Positions 25,348-37,267 of a DNA stretch of 64,000 bases are shown in pieces. The notes beneath the pieces were generated by a model. It did not search any database and was not told where the DNA came from. It saw only the letters and a list, made by a program, of their open reading frames with translations. The first letter of the stretch is position 1. Each line of letters opens with the position of its first letter. The position numbers were made by a program, and so were the translations under genes. This DNA is from Polytrichum commune (taxonomy: Eukaryota > Streptophyta > Polytrichopsida > Polytrichales > Polytrichaceae), in assembly GCA_950295325.1 (NCBI GenBank), contig OX485805.1:39543501-39607500 (forward strand), written 5' to 3'.

Positions 25348-25690
25348 CTCTCAAAACCTCTCTATCTCTCTCTTTCTCTCTACCTTTACAAATCGATTGA
25401 ATCTAAGCCCAACCCACCTCCGCAAACCTCAACAAAATGAATGGGCTGCACCGCCGGGCGACATTGTTCACCAAACTTCAAGGACCCAACAAACTAACTC
25501 TCTCGGAGAATTTTAGCGATGGTTTCAGTCTCTCAACCTCTCTCTATCTATCCCTCCGAATCGATCGAGTCCAAGACCAACCCACCACTGCATACCTCAA
25601 GAAAATGAATGGGTTGCACAAGCGCGCAACATTGTTCACCAAATTTTGGGGACCCAACGAAACTCTTGGAGAATTTAGCGACCGGGATCG
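25348..25690 (-). promoter_or_regulatory. NRL 5' leader, tandemly duplicated
   Basis: Upstream of the NRL ATG the sequence is CT-rich on the plus strand (GA-rich in the sense strand), typical of plant leaders. Two related units of about 170-180 bases follow each other: about 25347-25528 and 25530-25690. Both start 'CTCTCAA..CCTCTCT', contain 'AAAATGAATGGG(C/T)TGCAC' and 'GACATTGTTCACCAAA'-like segments, and end 'GGAGAATTT(T)AGCGA'. The coding start lies just beyond the unit nearest the gene. Sense-strand ATGs within the units could act as upstream ORFs if transcribed. Confidence 0.55.
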
Positions 25691-26040
25691 TCTCTGATTG
25701 AGGTTGAGGTGTCTGAAACCCACAAGCCCCTGCACCTGAGAATCATGGAGGTAGGTGCGGAGTGCGAAAGATCGGAATTTTTCGTAAACCGGCGACGGAT
25801 TTCGGCGAGTGTGCGAGTGTGAAGGTTTAGAGGAAGCAGCCGAGCCGCGCCGCGAGTGGAGTGACACAAACTAACATTTCATCCGGTCGATGATTCTCAT
25901 CCATTCTAGTAGGTGGATGATAAGTGAAGGAATTGTGATTTCACTTAATGTAGGTACCCTATGATAGGTGAGGCCAACCAATTTGGAAGACGACGGCTTA
26001 ACCCCTACTTACTTACGGGACAACACAGGCGATCCTCTAC
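25691..26040. other. Upstream flank of NRL gene
   Basis: GC content falls off beyond about 25870, so the promoter of the NRL gene probably lies here. I cannot assign a TATA box. The minus frames of 64-107 codons are unsupported. Confidence 0.3.
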
Positions 26041-26046
26041 ATACAC

Positions 26047-26400
26047 TAAGGTAGATGGGTCTTAAGTGGCTCGTTTTCTTAATCGGACCCCTAGATTTGA
26101 TTGGAATGTGGTTCGGTGAGGAGCAAAGAGTAAACATCATGAAGACACATGTTTACGAGAGATTGGACTGGGTCTACAAATGTTTTACAATCAATAATGA
26201 ACATAATTGGGAGGACCCATGCATCCAGTTAAGAAATCAACAAACATGTACTTTCGATAACCATAACTCAATCAAGGGAGGTTTGATTTTCAATCCGGTG
26301 TTTGCAGATGTTTCGTCATAGATTTGCTAATGCAACACGAGTGTTTGGGTGTAAATCTAGTCACTGTAGTCAGTAGAAGTTGGAGAACATGAAAACAAAC
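26047..26400 (+). repeat. Dispersed repeat, AGGTAG-ended family relative
   Basis: It starts with TAAGGTAGATGGGTCTTAAG, the same terminal motif as the right end of the element at 52930-53309. It continues with 'AGAGATTGGACT' and 'AATAATGAACATAATTGGGAGGA'-type segments also seen near 33.0, 37.0, 53.1 and 57.5 kb. The right end is unclear. Confidence 0.5.
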
Positions 26401-26422
26401 CAAATAACACCCACATACGTTA

Positions 26423-26545
26423 GTAGAAATCATGGTAGTTTCATTACACAACACTCTGACAGAAAGTGACCAAAATGACACCATCGTGTGTCATTCTGGT
26501 CATTTTGTGTTAGATTGTCGTGTCATGAAACTACAGCAATTCTAC
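26423..26545. mobile_element. Small hairpin MITE with TA target
   Basis: Two arms of about 59 bases (26423-26481 and 26488-26545) are almost complementary and are separated by a six-base loop. The ends are GTAGAA and TTCTAC. TA dinucleotides flank both ends (26421-26422 and 26546-26547), as in a Tc1/mariner-type non-autonomous element. Its RNA would form a long, near-perfect hairpin. Confidence 0.7.
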
Positions 26546-26628
26546 TAGTGACACTACCTTATGTGGTCTCTAGTACAAAGACTTTGTGTAAAAATCCAAT
26601 ACCTTTTTGCCACTTTTGAAATTTTTAT

Positions 26629-26790
26629 TGTTTTTTGGGGAACAAGGGAGTCGAGTGGCCACATGGCTAGTTGTCTATCAAATAGAGAGAAGATTTCACA
26701 ACCAAGAATTGAATTGCCAACCGCTTCATACGGTTTTGGGCACCTCTCCACTGTCATGTGGTAGTTTAGGGTCATCTCATATCGCACTTT
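26629..26790 (-). mobile_element. tRNA-derived SINE-like element, copy 2
   Basis: A diverged relative of the element at 6642-6806, in the same orientation. The box A region (CAGTGGAGAGG) is nearly intact; box B is decayed (CAATTCAATTC). The shared order includes 'GACCCTAAACTACC' at the head, and the copy ends in an A-rich tail. Confidence 0.5.
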
Positions 26791-27282
26791 CGGGTATGTC
26801 ATTAGAGTTGATCGTAAAGTCATCAAAAGTGGGGACCAACTCAAGTTTTTAAAGGAATCTTCCATATTCGTGGATTTTTTAATTCGTGTCAATGAATTTT
26901 TTTCAAATTAGGGAGGAAGTCGTTTTTCTCTAGCATTCGGGAGCAACAAAACTCACAAAAAGATTTTGAGTTCTTTTCTTGAGTGTAATTTCATTTGAGG
27001 AGGTCACAACTAGTGAGAGGAGCAAAGAGATGCATGTGCACGTAGGTAGCAAAGAAAATGAGAAAGTTGAATAAATGTGTATTTGTCACAGTTGGGTTGG
27101 GGGTAGAAAAATTAATCTTTTTATAGAGAAACTTGAAGAATAGTTTAAGTTGTTGCAGTCACGTACAAGCAACTTTGAAAGTTCGGTTTTTCCCAAAAAA
27201 TTATAACAAATTCATAAGTGACGATATTGAATTTAGTGCATTCTATTGAGAAGTAGTGTTTTGAGCTCAATGAAGCTAACTT

Positions 27283-27670
27283 GAATCTCCAACTTTGGAT
27301 AGATTGGCGGCATTATTGGGAAGGCAATGTGCTTTGGCTAAAGGATGTTATCATTTATTTCAAAGAAAGTTACCCAAGTTTTCCTCCTTATTAATAAGAT
27401 CAAAACGCCAACTCCCTTGGAAGCAAACACGAATGATACTACCCCCTTCCAAGGTTGGATTCCAATATACAAGGGAACCAAAATGAACATTTACAACCAT
27501 TTTTTGACTCTTGGGCCAACAATTGGGAATGGTTAATGTGCCAATCTAACTTTGTAAGACATATGAGATATATCCAAGGGAGATTTCTCTACACATTGAT
27601 CCATTCCATGATCAAGGACACTCAACATAAAAGTGCAACAAATTTCGCGGACGGTGTTCTTGAAGCATAG
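27283..27670 (+). pseudogene. Decayed ORF, unknown family, likely element-derived
   Basis: One frame reads WIDWRHYWEGNVLWLKDVI near 27290-27350. It is interrupted by stops around 27400-27430, then continues from LDSNIQGNQNEHLQPFFDSW (about 27452) to a stop at 27670. The aromatic-rich, non-repetitive composition on both sides of the stops suggests one former protein rather than chance. I do not recognise the domain. It could be a transposon-encoded protein. Confidence 0.35.
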
Positions 27671-28366
27671 ATTTGACTATAGACCATGAGAGCGGATGAG
27701 AGGCTTCGTGAGGGCCTTTTTGTCCTATCAACTTGTACTCCTATTGCACAATGCTTCATCTAGTATGCTAGGTTGTATGTATATGAAGTACTTTGAGCAA
27801 GGTATATATCCATTAAAGTCTACTACGCCCTAAGGCTACATATAGGCTACAATGTATATCATGAGGTTGCATTCAAAGACCAACTTGTTTTCATAGAAGG
27901 TAAGGAGTCCATATTCACTTGTAGTGTGAGCTATTACAAAAACTTCAAGTGCATTTTGTTGAATAACACATCCTTTTAATACACATACGTCCTTAGAGCT
28001 ATGTGAGAATTTGATCATGTGAATAGCATCACACTCGAGGGACAAATTTGAACACACTTGAATGACATTGAAATCAATCTCATAGAGTTTAATGACCAAT
28101 GTTTGGGAGGTAAGTATGGTTGATTAAGGTTCTACGTGTAGAACTTCTTTAGCATCAATGAGGTCGAGAATCCCGATTTGCTAAATATATTTCTTAAACT
28201 ACCTAACGAATGGCAAGACATTGCCAAATCTCATTTGAGCACTTCATTGGTGTTAGAAAGATGGCCTTTCTGTGTAAGAAATCAAATGCAAGTCCACACA
28301 CTTTTGAAGGGCCCAATATGAACAAGCTCATAATAGCATTGATCAGCCGATTGAATTTGAATGATA
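27671..28366. other. Intergenic, nothing recognised
   Basis: AT-rich spacer. The 87-codon minus frame at 27836-28099 has no recognisable domain. Confidence 0.35.
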
Positions 28367-28367
28367 A

Positions 28368-28759
28368 CTACACCATATGGTGCATTTAGTGTCACATGGT
28401 ATTTTATGTCACCATGGTAACTTTTTTTAATGACACTTCTTATGAATAGGTTAACAAGTATTGTCATGCCAACTTACTTTTAGTTCATCGACTTTTAGTT
28501 TGGTATGATCTGCATCCTAACACTTATGTAATGAAACATAGTTTGTCATGGATGGTGGAAATGTGGATGAATAACCACTTAGTAAGTGACAAGTTTTTGC
28601 AACGTTGTAAATCTATATTGCCCAAGAACGATTTCAAGGAATGACAAATAATGTTAGGTTTACATTCAATAGTAATGACATTACATGGGCGGTTTACAAT
28701 TAGTACTGAGCAAGACAAATAGAATTGGTGTCAGACATTGAATACAATATTTAGTGTAG
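28368..28759. mobile_element. CTACAC-family MITE, copy A
   Basis: About 392 bp with imperfect inverted ends: CTACACCATATGGTGCATTT on the left and AATACAATATTTAGTGTAG on the right. Internal sequence matches the copies at 35267-35573, and in inverse orientation those at 34082-34447 and 50158-51447. Shared parts include 'GACACTTCTTATGAATA' and 'ACTTAGTAAGTGA'. No coding capacity; superfamily uncertain. Confidence 0.65.
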
Positions 28760-30035
28760 TTTGACATGTGTTGTCCTAGCCCATTGTACATGTGGTCCAA
28801 TGCCTTTCCAGAACGGTGGGCAATGGTGGAGCAATGGCCTCACCACCACCACCACCATCGCCATCACATTGTCCATTGTAAAATTAAATAATGTTTCAAA
28901 CCTCACCCCAGTGTCCAAGTGACGCCAACAAGATCGTTTCACTTACAATTGGTTCAAATGTAACCTTTTGACTTATAATCAATGAAAGATATGAGAAAAT
29001 CCTAGGGATCTCTTGCTTTACACGATAATTGTATACATATTATGCATATCCTAGCTTCTTTAACATTGTAATAGGTAGTACTTCCATCAACAAGAAATCG
29101 ATAAGCTTATGTGTCTTGGGTTCTCTATGGCCTTTGTGTAATTGCGCTTTGTTGAATTAAAGTCCTTCGTCTCAAATTTCTTCAAGTTATGATTATGTTG
29201 CGCCAAACCAAGGCCCCAATACCATAGTGTTGTTGCATGTCATAGAATGTCTTATGCACGTACCTCACAAAGACCAAGAATAAGAATCAGTTGTTTAGGT
29301 CTCATAATAATTGTAGCCATGTGGAGCAACTATGTATGCTTGTGTTTCAAAATTGACAAAGTTATCTTCCAAATTTCTTTCACATCACAACTCCTTACCA
29401 TTAGTTCTCTTCCACTAAAAGGTTTTGTGATCTACTATATAAATAGATTTTCATTTCATATTCATGACTTTCAAACCCATTTAGAGAAAGAGAACCAATG
29501 GTAAGGAACCACAATTCCCACAGTGAGTGACATACCTCATAAGATCTATGTTACCATATGTGCAAACTTCCTCCAATAAGTATTGAAGTAAATTTTTGCT
29601 TAGTTTGTGGGATCAAATAATATTTAACTCAAATTATGATAAATAGGAAAGAAATTGCAGTGGAACACGATTCATTATCCAAGCCCGGATCTTCATATAT
29701 GCATGGTTCATATAATATAAAATTTAAATGCCTTAATTTTAGACGGGGTCATTTCTAACATGTTTGATAAAGGGAAATGAGTAAAAAAGAAATGACGTTT
29801 AAAGCATGTTTGTATGATGTCTTGAGACCCATAATGTACTTTTTGGACACTCGGATTTTGAAAATGCACGAGCGATTAGTATCACATTACAGTTATGGTC
29901 AAAATACAAATATCAAGTCAAATTTAAAGCAAACTTCTTGTTGAATGTTGTGTTTTTAAGACATTTACAAGATCTTACATGTCCATCCCATGCGTTATCA
30001 TATATGAAGCTAAAGTCTCTGCCCAGGGAGGAAGC

Positions 30036-30077
<42 letters not shown>

Positions 30078-30600
30078 ATTACAATAACAAGTTCATGATT
30101 TGCATTTGTAAAGGGTGGTTGTTACATGAACAACAACTTCTACTTGTTCCCAAATCCCACAACAACTTTCACCTTTTGGGAGTGAAGAAGTGAGTAAAGG
30201 AGGTGGCTCATGACCCTACGAGCTTTGAAACCTTGGTTGATGTAACTTATGTCGAGCTTAATTAGTGATAAACTTCGCTTAATTACAATGATTGAAGGGG
30301 AGTGAGTGGGTTAGTAGGGCCAAATTAAGTTTTTGAGTACCATGGGGAAATCCCCTTCAATGGTACAGTTGGCACTCTAGGCACATAATTTGAACTAGTT
30401 TAAAACCCCACCAATCAATCAATGGGCTCTTGAATTTACTTCAATCTCCCCAACTATCTCTCTCTCTCTATCTCTCTTTTTCTTCCTCTCTCTCTCTCTC
30501 CTCTTCAAGTCACTGCCGTCAGTTTAGCCACTAAAAAGGACCCATAAAGGGAGGCTCTAATTAACACTTAACACTTAACTTAGCCCATTTACTAAGCGCC
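28760..30600. other. Intergenic, microsatellite-bearing
   Basis: No gene is recognised. It contains a (CT)n tract at 30037-30075 and CT-rich stretches at about 30455-30502. The frames at 28751-28942 and 29247-29504 lack domains. Confidence 0.4.
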
Positions 30601-30657
30601 GCTTGAGGACAGAAAGTAAATGCCCACCATTCATGCACTTGGCCCACCAACTGGAAG

Positions 30658-32080
30658 GAAGTTAAGTTAGTTGACACTAATTTGGTTGGTTTTGTGTGTT
30701 ATTATTGATGGCCTTCAAAACGTTGCTAGTATGTACACATGTAGTAGCCGTCGTTTGGTTGGATGTCATGACACGAGGCTAGGGATTCGTGGCGTCTATG
30801 TAAACTCATCCATTTGCGAAGGTGGAAACGTAACGCAGCGGTTCATGTAATGTAGGCCATAAACTATTTGTTTCTAGATTAATTGACTCTGGGAACAATA
30901 CCAAAGACCTCATGTGAGGGGTTGTTTACACCAGGGACCATTAAGTCGTCCCAAGGTCCTGTAAAATCTGTGATTGGTTGTTGGAACTTGTCTGAGGACC
31001 ACTTCGGTTTACGCCAAGGAAGAAATGTCAGAGTGACCATGGAGTTCAAGGTGTCCAAAAGACAAATTGTAAGGCTTGCATTATCCATTGACACAGTCCA
31101 ACGGGTTTTGCAATGGGAGAGGCAAAAGAGGTGCTCTAGTCAAAAAAGGTTCTCAATTTTGTTTTGTTTTGTTTTGTTTGTTTTTTTTTGTTTTTTTTTG
31201 TTTTTTTTTTGGACATATGTTAGAAAAATCAACACATTCACTTTTTGGTGCATGGTCATTCCTCTTGGTCCACATTCAGTTTACACCTAGTGAGGGGCCC
31301 AAAGGCTTTGTAAATTGATTTCTTAAGAAATTGGACCACGAAGTTGAACCATGAAGTCGGACCATGGAAAAAGGCCATCTTCCATGGTCCAACTTCATGG
31401 TGTAAATCAACCCTTAGTCTAGTGGAGTATAGTTGGAATGAATCAGCTCTCAACCTTATACGGGACTTGTTTTAATTGAAACCTCTTCATCCATGGTGGG
31501 TGAGTTCACATAGACACCATGAACCCCACGCCATGACAAGATGGTTGGTTAAGTTAGTTGACACTAAGTTGGTTGATTCGATATTATTGATGGTCTTGAA
31601 AACGTTGCTAGTATGTACATGGGTAGTAGGTGTCATTTGGTTTGATGTTGTGACAAGGCAAAGGATGTGTGGTGTCTATGTAGACTCGTCCATTGCGAAG
31701 GTGAAAACATAGTGATTTATATATTATAGCCCATAGATGGCTTTTTGAAGATGAGTTGACACTCAAATTAACATCAAAGACCTCAAATTAGTCTAATGAA
31801 GTATAGTTGGAATGAATATGCTCTCAGCATTATAAGGGACTTGTTTTTACTAGAGCCGCTTCATCCATAATGGATGAGTTTACATAGACACCATGAACTC
31901 CAAGCCATAACAAAGATGGGGGTGATAGGTATTCGAGACATTACTTGGCACTTTCATAGTGTTGTGTGGGCCACAGTTGAGATTCCAAAATATTTTGTTA
32001 GTTTCAATATGAACTCATGGAATATTCTAGAATCTCAACCATGGCCCACAAAACGCTTTGAAGGCGCTAAATAATGTTGT
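30658..32080. repeat. Interleaved direct repeats
   Basis: About 30658-30920 recurs, diverged, at about 31545-31795 (shared 'GTTAGTTGACACTAA', 'AAAACGTTGCTAGTATGTACA'-type core, 'CCAAAGACCTCA'-like end). About 31411-31545 recurs at about 31791-31920 (shared 'TATAGTTGGAATGAAT' and 'ACATAGACACCATGAAC'). Between them are a T-rich low-complexity tract (31154-31211) and a 26-base inverted repeat (31342-31367 with 31381-31406). This is an accreted repeat region without a gene. Confidence 0.5.
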
Positions 32081-32915
32081 GTTTGGAGACTACGGTTATA
32101 GAAAAGTTAAACTTATGTGGGGTACAATTTAGAGTGCGAATGCATCCACTCCCACATGATTTAAAACAATTGGGAAGGTACATTTGGTTGAATTTTTGTT
32201 GAGAATGGTAGTAGGCATTATGTATGCACAATTAACCCCTAACTTCTCAAGCCTATGAAACTGTTGTTTTAAGTGCATTTCATTCGATGTTGATCGTGGG
32301 ATTTTCATGGACGAGTTTGAGGTTGTAGGATTCATCCATGGCCTCTTGAAACATGGGAGATGAGCTATTTTGAGGGAAAAAATGGCATGAGGAATCCTTT
32401 GATTTTTTAGGTTATAAAATTTGAAGGGAGGGATGCACAAAAAATTGCCTTGTTTATCTCCCCAAAAAAAACCTTTGGCAAATCAAATTCACGTAGAAAT
32501 GCTTGTGTGATCCACTAGATGGGAACAACTTAATAATAGAGCACCTCCACAAATTCTCATGCCAATAATGTGCAAACCACAGTATGCTAGTCCTCTTGCA
32601 TTTGAAGTAGGTGAATTGTCCCATGTTTTAAACCACATATGTGCAAAGAATTGCCTAAAAGTCAAAATTGAACAATCGATGTGACCTCAAGGCCGTTTCC
32701 CAACACAACACAAATATGACCACTTCCCACTTTGAAGTTTATTTTTTTCACATTCTAATTATCTCCAAATTTGCATGGCTCATGTGTTTATGGATAGATA
32801 TTCATATTGGCTTGATGTTTTTAGTTATTTTAATTGTAGATGAATGATTTAGGTGGGGTCAATACAGGGAAGAAATCATTCCTCGACCAAAAATGGGTTG
32901 CTTGGGAAGTTAGGG
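32081..32915. other. Intergenic, nothing recognised
   Basis: The only sizeable frame (32129-32440, minus, 103 codons) has no recognisable domain and average AT-biased codon use. Confidence 0.35.
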
Positions 32916-32919
32916 GTTA

Positions 32920-33290
32920 AGGTAGACATGCCTAAATCCAACATTGCAATTCGGACACTTATATTTGAGTGTACGTGGTTAGGTGTGGACTAAGAATGGA
33001 CACCAGAAAGACATGTCTTTAGAAGAGATTGGCCTATGAGCTCAAAACATGTGAACCATTCTAGGTTCAATAGTCACCATGATTGGGAGGATCTACGTGA
33101 CTACTTAATGAGCACAAGAATATTCACTTTGACAATGATTATGATATTCATATGATCTACAAAAATACAAGACAAATGACTCTAGGCCCAATTTGGAAAT
33201 TAGCTACTTATCTTGCACTTATTATGTGTTTTGTATCCTATGAGAAGTGACGATGTATTTAAGTTAATTTGGGCATATTTACAAAATCTA
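32920..33290. mobile_element. AGGTAG-family repeat, copy
   Basis: Begins TAAGGTAGACATGCCTAA, identical at its start to the element at 52930. It shares the 'TATATTTGAGTG..GTGGTTAGGTGTGGACT' order and an 'AGAGATTGG' segment, with 'CTTTGACAATGATTA' further on. The right end is degraded. Confidence 0.5.
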
Positions 33291-33294
33291 AACT

Positions 33295-33605
33295 TTATGG
33301 TTGCTTCAATTCTAAGGATGGATCCATCAATACACTTCTGAGATACTTAAATGTTATGGGAGATGTGTGAATCCTTAGTGATTACTTGAATGCTATGCTA
33401 CTAAAGTATGATGGAAAAGATGAAATATATATGTTTTGAATTTATAGTTAAATTTTTTATATTGATAATATAATAAAATCAATTTCTATAATACTATCAT
33501 GATCGACTCTACACATTTTGTCAAAGGATCTTACCATACAATCATGTCATAGGATCATATGATAGAATTCAACATGTTATAATTATGTCTTGGATTTAGT
33601 CCAAT
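33295..33605. repeat. Dispersed AT-rich repeat, copy
   Basis: Aligns by eye with 54285-54595 (shared 'GGTGGATCCATCAATAC'-like start, 'AATATGATGGAA' and 'CTTACCATACAAT..TATCATA' segments), and partly with 7730-7865. No coding capacity or clear termini. Confidence 0.5.
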
Positions 33606-34081
33606 TTTACCTCGATATCAGATAGTGGGTGCAGAGAGGAAACATATGCATAACACACATCTACCTTATGTTGTGTCTTGTTACACATGACCAAGTAAGT
33701 TTACTAGGATGAATGTTCACAACACCTGTTGAGGGGAAGGGCAAACTAGGGGAGGGAAAGGTGAGAACGTTGATTACTATTTTAAAGCCCAATCATTGGT
33801 ATTTTAGCAAAATTAACTTCTAGATCAAAGTTAGAGATCCTTGTTTAGTCTAATGTACTTAAATCGGGATGTATCAGCAACCAACCACATAGTAGGTCAA
33901 TTTATTACTAACCCCTTGGGAGGTGTTAGGAAACCAAACCGTTAGGACTTCAAGCAATGACAAAAAAAATTATCAAATTGGAGCTCTTTACTCTAATATA
34001 GGATTTGTTTTGCTCAATACTTTTGCAATTATCATTGTCACATTGATTTTTTTCTAAATTACACTATATCTCATTATTGGA

Positions 34082-34447
34082 CTACATTAAATATAGCATG
34101 ATTTAGTGTCAGCAATTCTACTTCTCTTGCTCAATACTAATTGTAAACCCACCGTGTAGTGTCACCAAATCTAAATGCTAACTTGATATTGTTTGTTACT
34201 CCATGTAAAAATAATTGGGCATTATAAATTCTCAGTGTTACACTTATTGTCATTTACTAAGTAAAAATTTCATCCAAATTTCAATTGTTTATGATAATAC
34301 TTACATAGTTGTTAGGATGTAGAAATTACCAAAAGTGGACGAACTATAAGTAAATTGAGTTGATAATATTTGTAAAGAAGTGTCAATAGAGAAGTTGCCA
34401 CATCAACATAAAGTACCATGTAACTCTAAATACAACATCTAGTGTAG
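34082..34447. mobile_element. CTACAC-family MITE, copy B
   Basis: About 366 bp, inverse orientation relative to copy A. Ends are CTACATTAAATATAGCAT and CAACATCTAGTGTAG. Internal landmarks match the copy at 50158 ('CTTGCTCAA(T/C)ACTAATTGTAAACC'). Confidence 0.6.
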
Positions 34448-35266
34448 TTTTGTTGTCATGGATGATAAGTTGATAACTACACGCTCGGGCTTTGAGATGT
34501 CTATGTCAACTCATCCATCATGGGTGAAGGGACTCTATGTAGTAAAAACAAGTCCCATGTAGTTTTAGGGTTGTTTCATTCCAATTGGATCCCCCTATAT
34601 TAATCTAACATTTAGGTATATTTGGGCAAACTGCTTGTTTAAAAACAATATGGGATGTGTACTTGTGGAGATAAAAAGATCAAACGATAACAACAAAACC
34701 AACAACACAACAAGCACAACTTTGAATGTTTATATTCCATGTTTGCCAACCACCATATTTGTGTAATTTTGCAATCCAATGTATGTCATATGAATAGTTG
34801 GAATTATCCCTTAATTCATGCACAAATTCAAATATGTTGACATCCTAGTGATTAGTTTTAGGTTCTAATGCCATTTTTAGAGGAAAATCATCTAGAATTA
34901 TCATTTATCATGCTACATAGTAGGTAAGTGCATTATCACTTTCCCAATGTACGAGTTGCGTAGATACTATGAAACTCTTTTAGTAACCATGACTATAAAG
35001 TGGTTCAAAGATTGACTTGTTGTTTGAGGCTTGAGCCTCCCCTAGGCATACAATAAACGCATCCATCGTAAATGAAGTTGATCTAATGAAACAATCACAA
35101 ATAGTGGTCCGTTAACTCATATCAACAATTGGATCTCATTTGACTAACTTGAAGTTTCTAAGATTCATTATAAATCGGGAATGCACCTTCATTTGTTGGC
35201 ATCCCAATATTTAATGGGCATAATTATAAGAGTGGATGGTAACTTGGAATCGAGGTGAGCACATAG
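34448..35266. other. Intergenic, repeat fragments
   Basis: About 34470-34610 resembles, in inverse orientation, the 31411-31545/31791-31920 repeat (a day-of-insertion fragment with 'CATGGGTGA' and 'ACAAGTCCC'). Otherwise nothing is recognised. Confidence 0.35.
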
Positions 35267-35573
35267 CTACACCGAATATTGTATTTAGTGACATGTGGCA
35301 TATTATGTCATTGTGATAACTTTCCTTATAACACTTCTTATGAATAAGTCTACACGTGTTGTCATGGATGATTGAAAATTTGGATGGAAAATCACTTAGT
35401 AAGTGATAATCTCTGCAATGTCGTAAACACGTAATGCCAAATTTGGTTTGTACAAAGAACGACATGTAGTGTTAGGTTTACATGTAGTGTTGGTGACACT
35501 ACACGGGCGGTCAATGGTTGATACTAAGCAAGACAAATGTAATTGGTGACACTAACTACAACATCTAGTGTAG
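35267..35573. mobile_element. CTACAC-family MITE, copy C
   Basis: About 307 bp. Left end CTACACCGAATATTGTATTT, right end ACTACAACATCTAGTGTAG. Same orientation as copy A, with which it shares 'AACACTTCTTATGAATA' and 'CACTTAGTAAGTGATA'-type blocks. Confidence 0.65.
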
Positions 35574-36885
35574 TCCAACCACTTGTCATCAAGGATGTTA
35601 GAATCGCCAATATCACTCACACATGGAATCGATATTCTTCTAGTGATCAACTTCTTGTTGTGTGTAAATAACCGAGTACCGTGTTCCGTAGGTACTCAAA
35701 GTCAACACCACTACACTAAGATTGATGTGGTGGACATCCATAGACATTAATTCCCTCAAGACCGGAATCGATGCTAATTTCAAAGCATCATGGACCCCAC
35801 TACTTCAAAAATGGTGGATGCTTTAAAACTAGTGTTGTACACACTAATTAAGTTACAAGGGTTAGTGCTCTTGAAATAACACTTTTTTGGCTCCAATATA
35901 GGGTCATTGTTAGCCAAAATGGAGTCCAAGTTATGACCATCATGATCACCACATGCACTATCTTATAAAAATCATGCCAATGTCATTATATCAAAATCAA
36001 AGAGATCAATTGACAAATAGATTATCCGTTTAAGGAGCGTATAATGAACTCCAAAGAGACTCCCAAAGTCACTCCAAGTTGTCCCTTAAACGGTAAGATG
36101 GCATATAAGATGAAAGGGTTTAGGGTTTTATCGGCCCATTCCCCCCCCCCCCCCATATAATGTAAAGATTATACCTATATGCTTGGAAGTTGTTTTCACT
36201 TTAAAATGTGGAGGAAACTGTATTCATGCTTTTGAGTTCAACACTCTTTGTATTATCTCCATAGTCGTAGTATTCAATAACCTTTAACTTTGCATATGGG
36301 TCCATCCAAAATTTGGAAAACATGTTGTCATAATCAAAAAAACAAAAAAACAACGATTACATGTGACAAGGTGATAAAAAAAAAAAATGGGGCAAACTAA
36401 CACTAGAGATGTGTGTGTGGGTGTGGAGGGGTTAAGCCCAACTCTCAATTCAAGTGAGAAAGATATTGTCATTCAAGACACGTGTATTACAACAATTGGA
36501 GGAGTACAATACATAGAATGCTTGAAGGGTCTTAGCTAGTAAGATCTACATACAATAGGGTCTATCGGATAGGCACGTAGGTACACTTATGCGGCAAGTA
36601 TTGTGGGTGCCACTATTAAACGAGTTTTCTCAATCAAATTCTTGGGGATGGTAATGTGGATGCTTATCATCTAAAACACTACAATTTTGGATGCGTGTAT
36701 TTTCATGAATAATATGATGTATATGCATCAACAACCAAAAAAAGGTTAAGAACAAGTGATGTTGTACACACTTATCGATAGATTATGGTATTTCTATCAT
36801 AAGGGCGACCGATATAACTCTGTTCATACAAATTCAACACATTTGAAACTCGTGCACGTGACTAGACATTTACTTACTCATTGTC
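35574..36885. other. Intergenic with poly-C tract
   Basis: No gene. A run of 14 C lies at 36141-36154, preceded by a short telomere-like AGGGTTTAGGGTTTT (36117-36129 region). Confidence 0.4.
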
Positions 36886-36887
36886 TA

Positions 36888-37264
36888 AGGTAAACAACTT
36901 CTTTCAGTTAATTTTCTTATTGAGACACCTATATTTGAGTGGTATGTGGTAAGGTGTGACTCCAACAACAAATTCCAAAAAGATTGGACTGAGTGCTTAG
37001 AATATGATAACCACTCTAAGCTTAATAATGAGCATGATGGGGGGTAGGGCAAGGGGGGGGGGGGGGGGGATATACGACCATTTATTGAGCACTAGAACAT
37101 TCACTTTGATAATGGACAAGATAGTCATGTGAGCTGTGAAAATCACGAGGAAGTGGCTACAACCTTGATTTAAATTTGCTAACCATCTTGTACTAATAGC
37201 GTGTTTCACATCCCATAAGAAGTGGGCTATATGGGAAAAGTAACCATGGAAGACCCCTCAAGCT
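36888..37264. mobile_element. AGGTAG-family element with internal poly-G
   Basis: The left end AGGTAAACAAC follows TA (36886-36887). The right end abuts TA (37265-37266) and the start of the next element. It shares 'TATATTTGAGTGGTATGTGGT' and 'ACATTCACTTTGATAATGGA'-type blocks with 52930-53309. It carries a run of 17 G at 37053-37069. Confidence 0.5.
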
Positions 37265-37267
37265 TAA

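Noticed and set aside
24979-25440. 153-codon plus-strand frame
   Set aside because: Opposite-strand shadow of NRL exon 1 and its CT-rich leader, Leu/Pro low complexity.
31154-31211. T-rich tract as the tail of a retroelement
   Set aside because: Long T runs are present, but no element body or target duplication could be attached to it.
31411-31920. Direct repeats as LTRs of a retrotransposon
   Set aside because: Repeats are short and diverged and are interleaved with another repeat; no primer-binding site, polypurine tract or gag-pol sequence between them.
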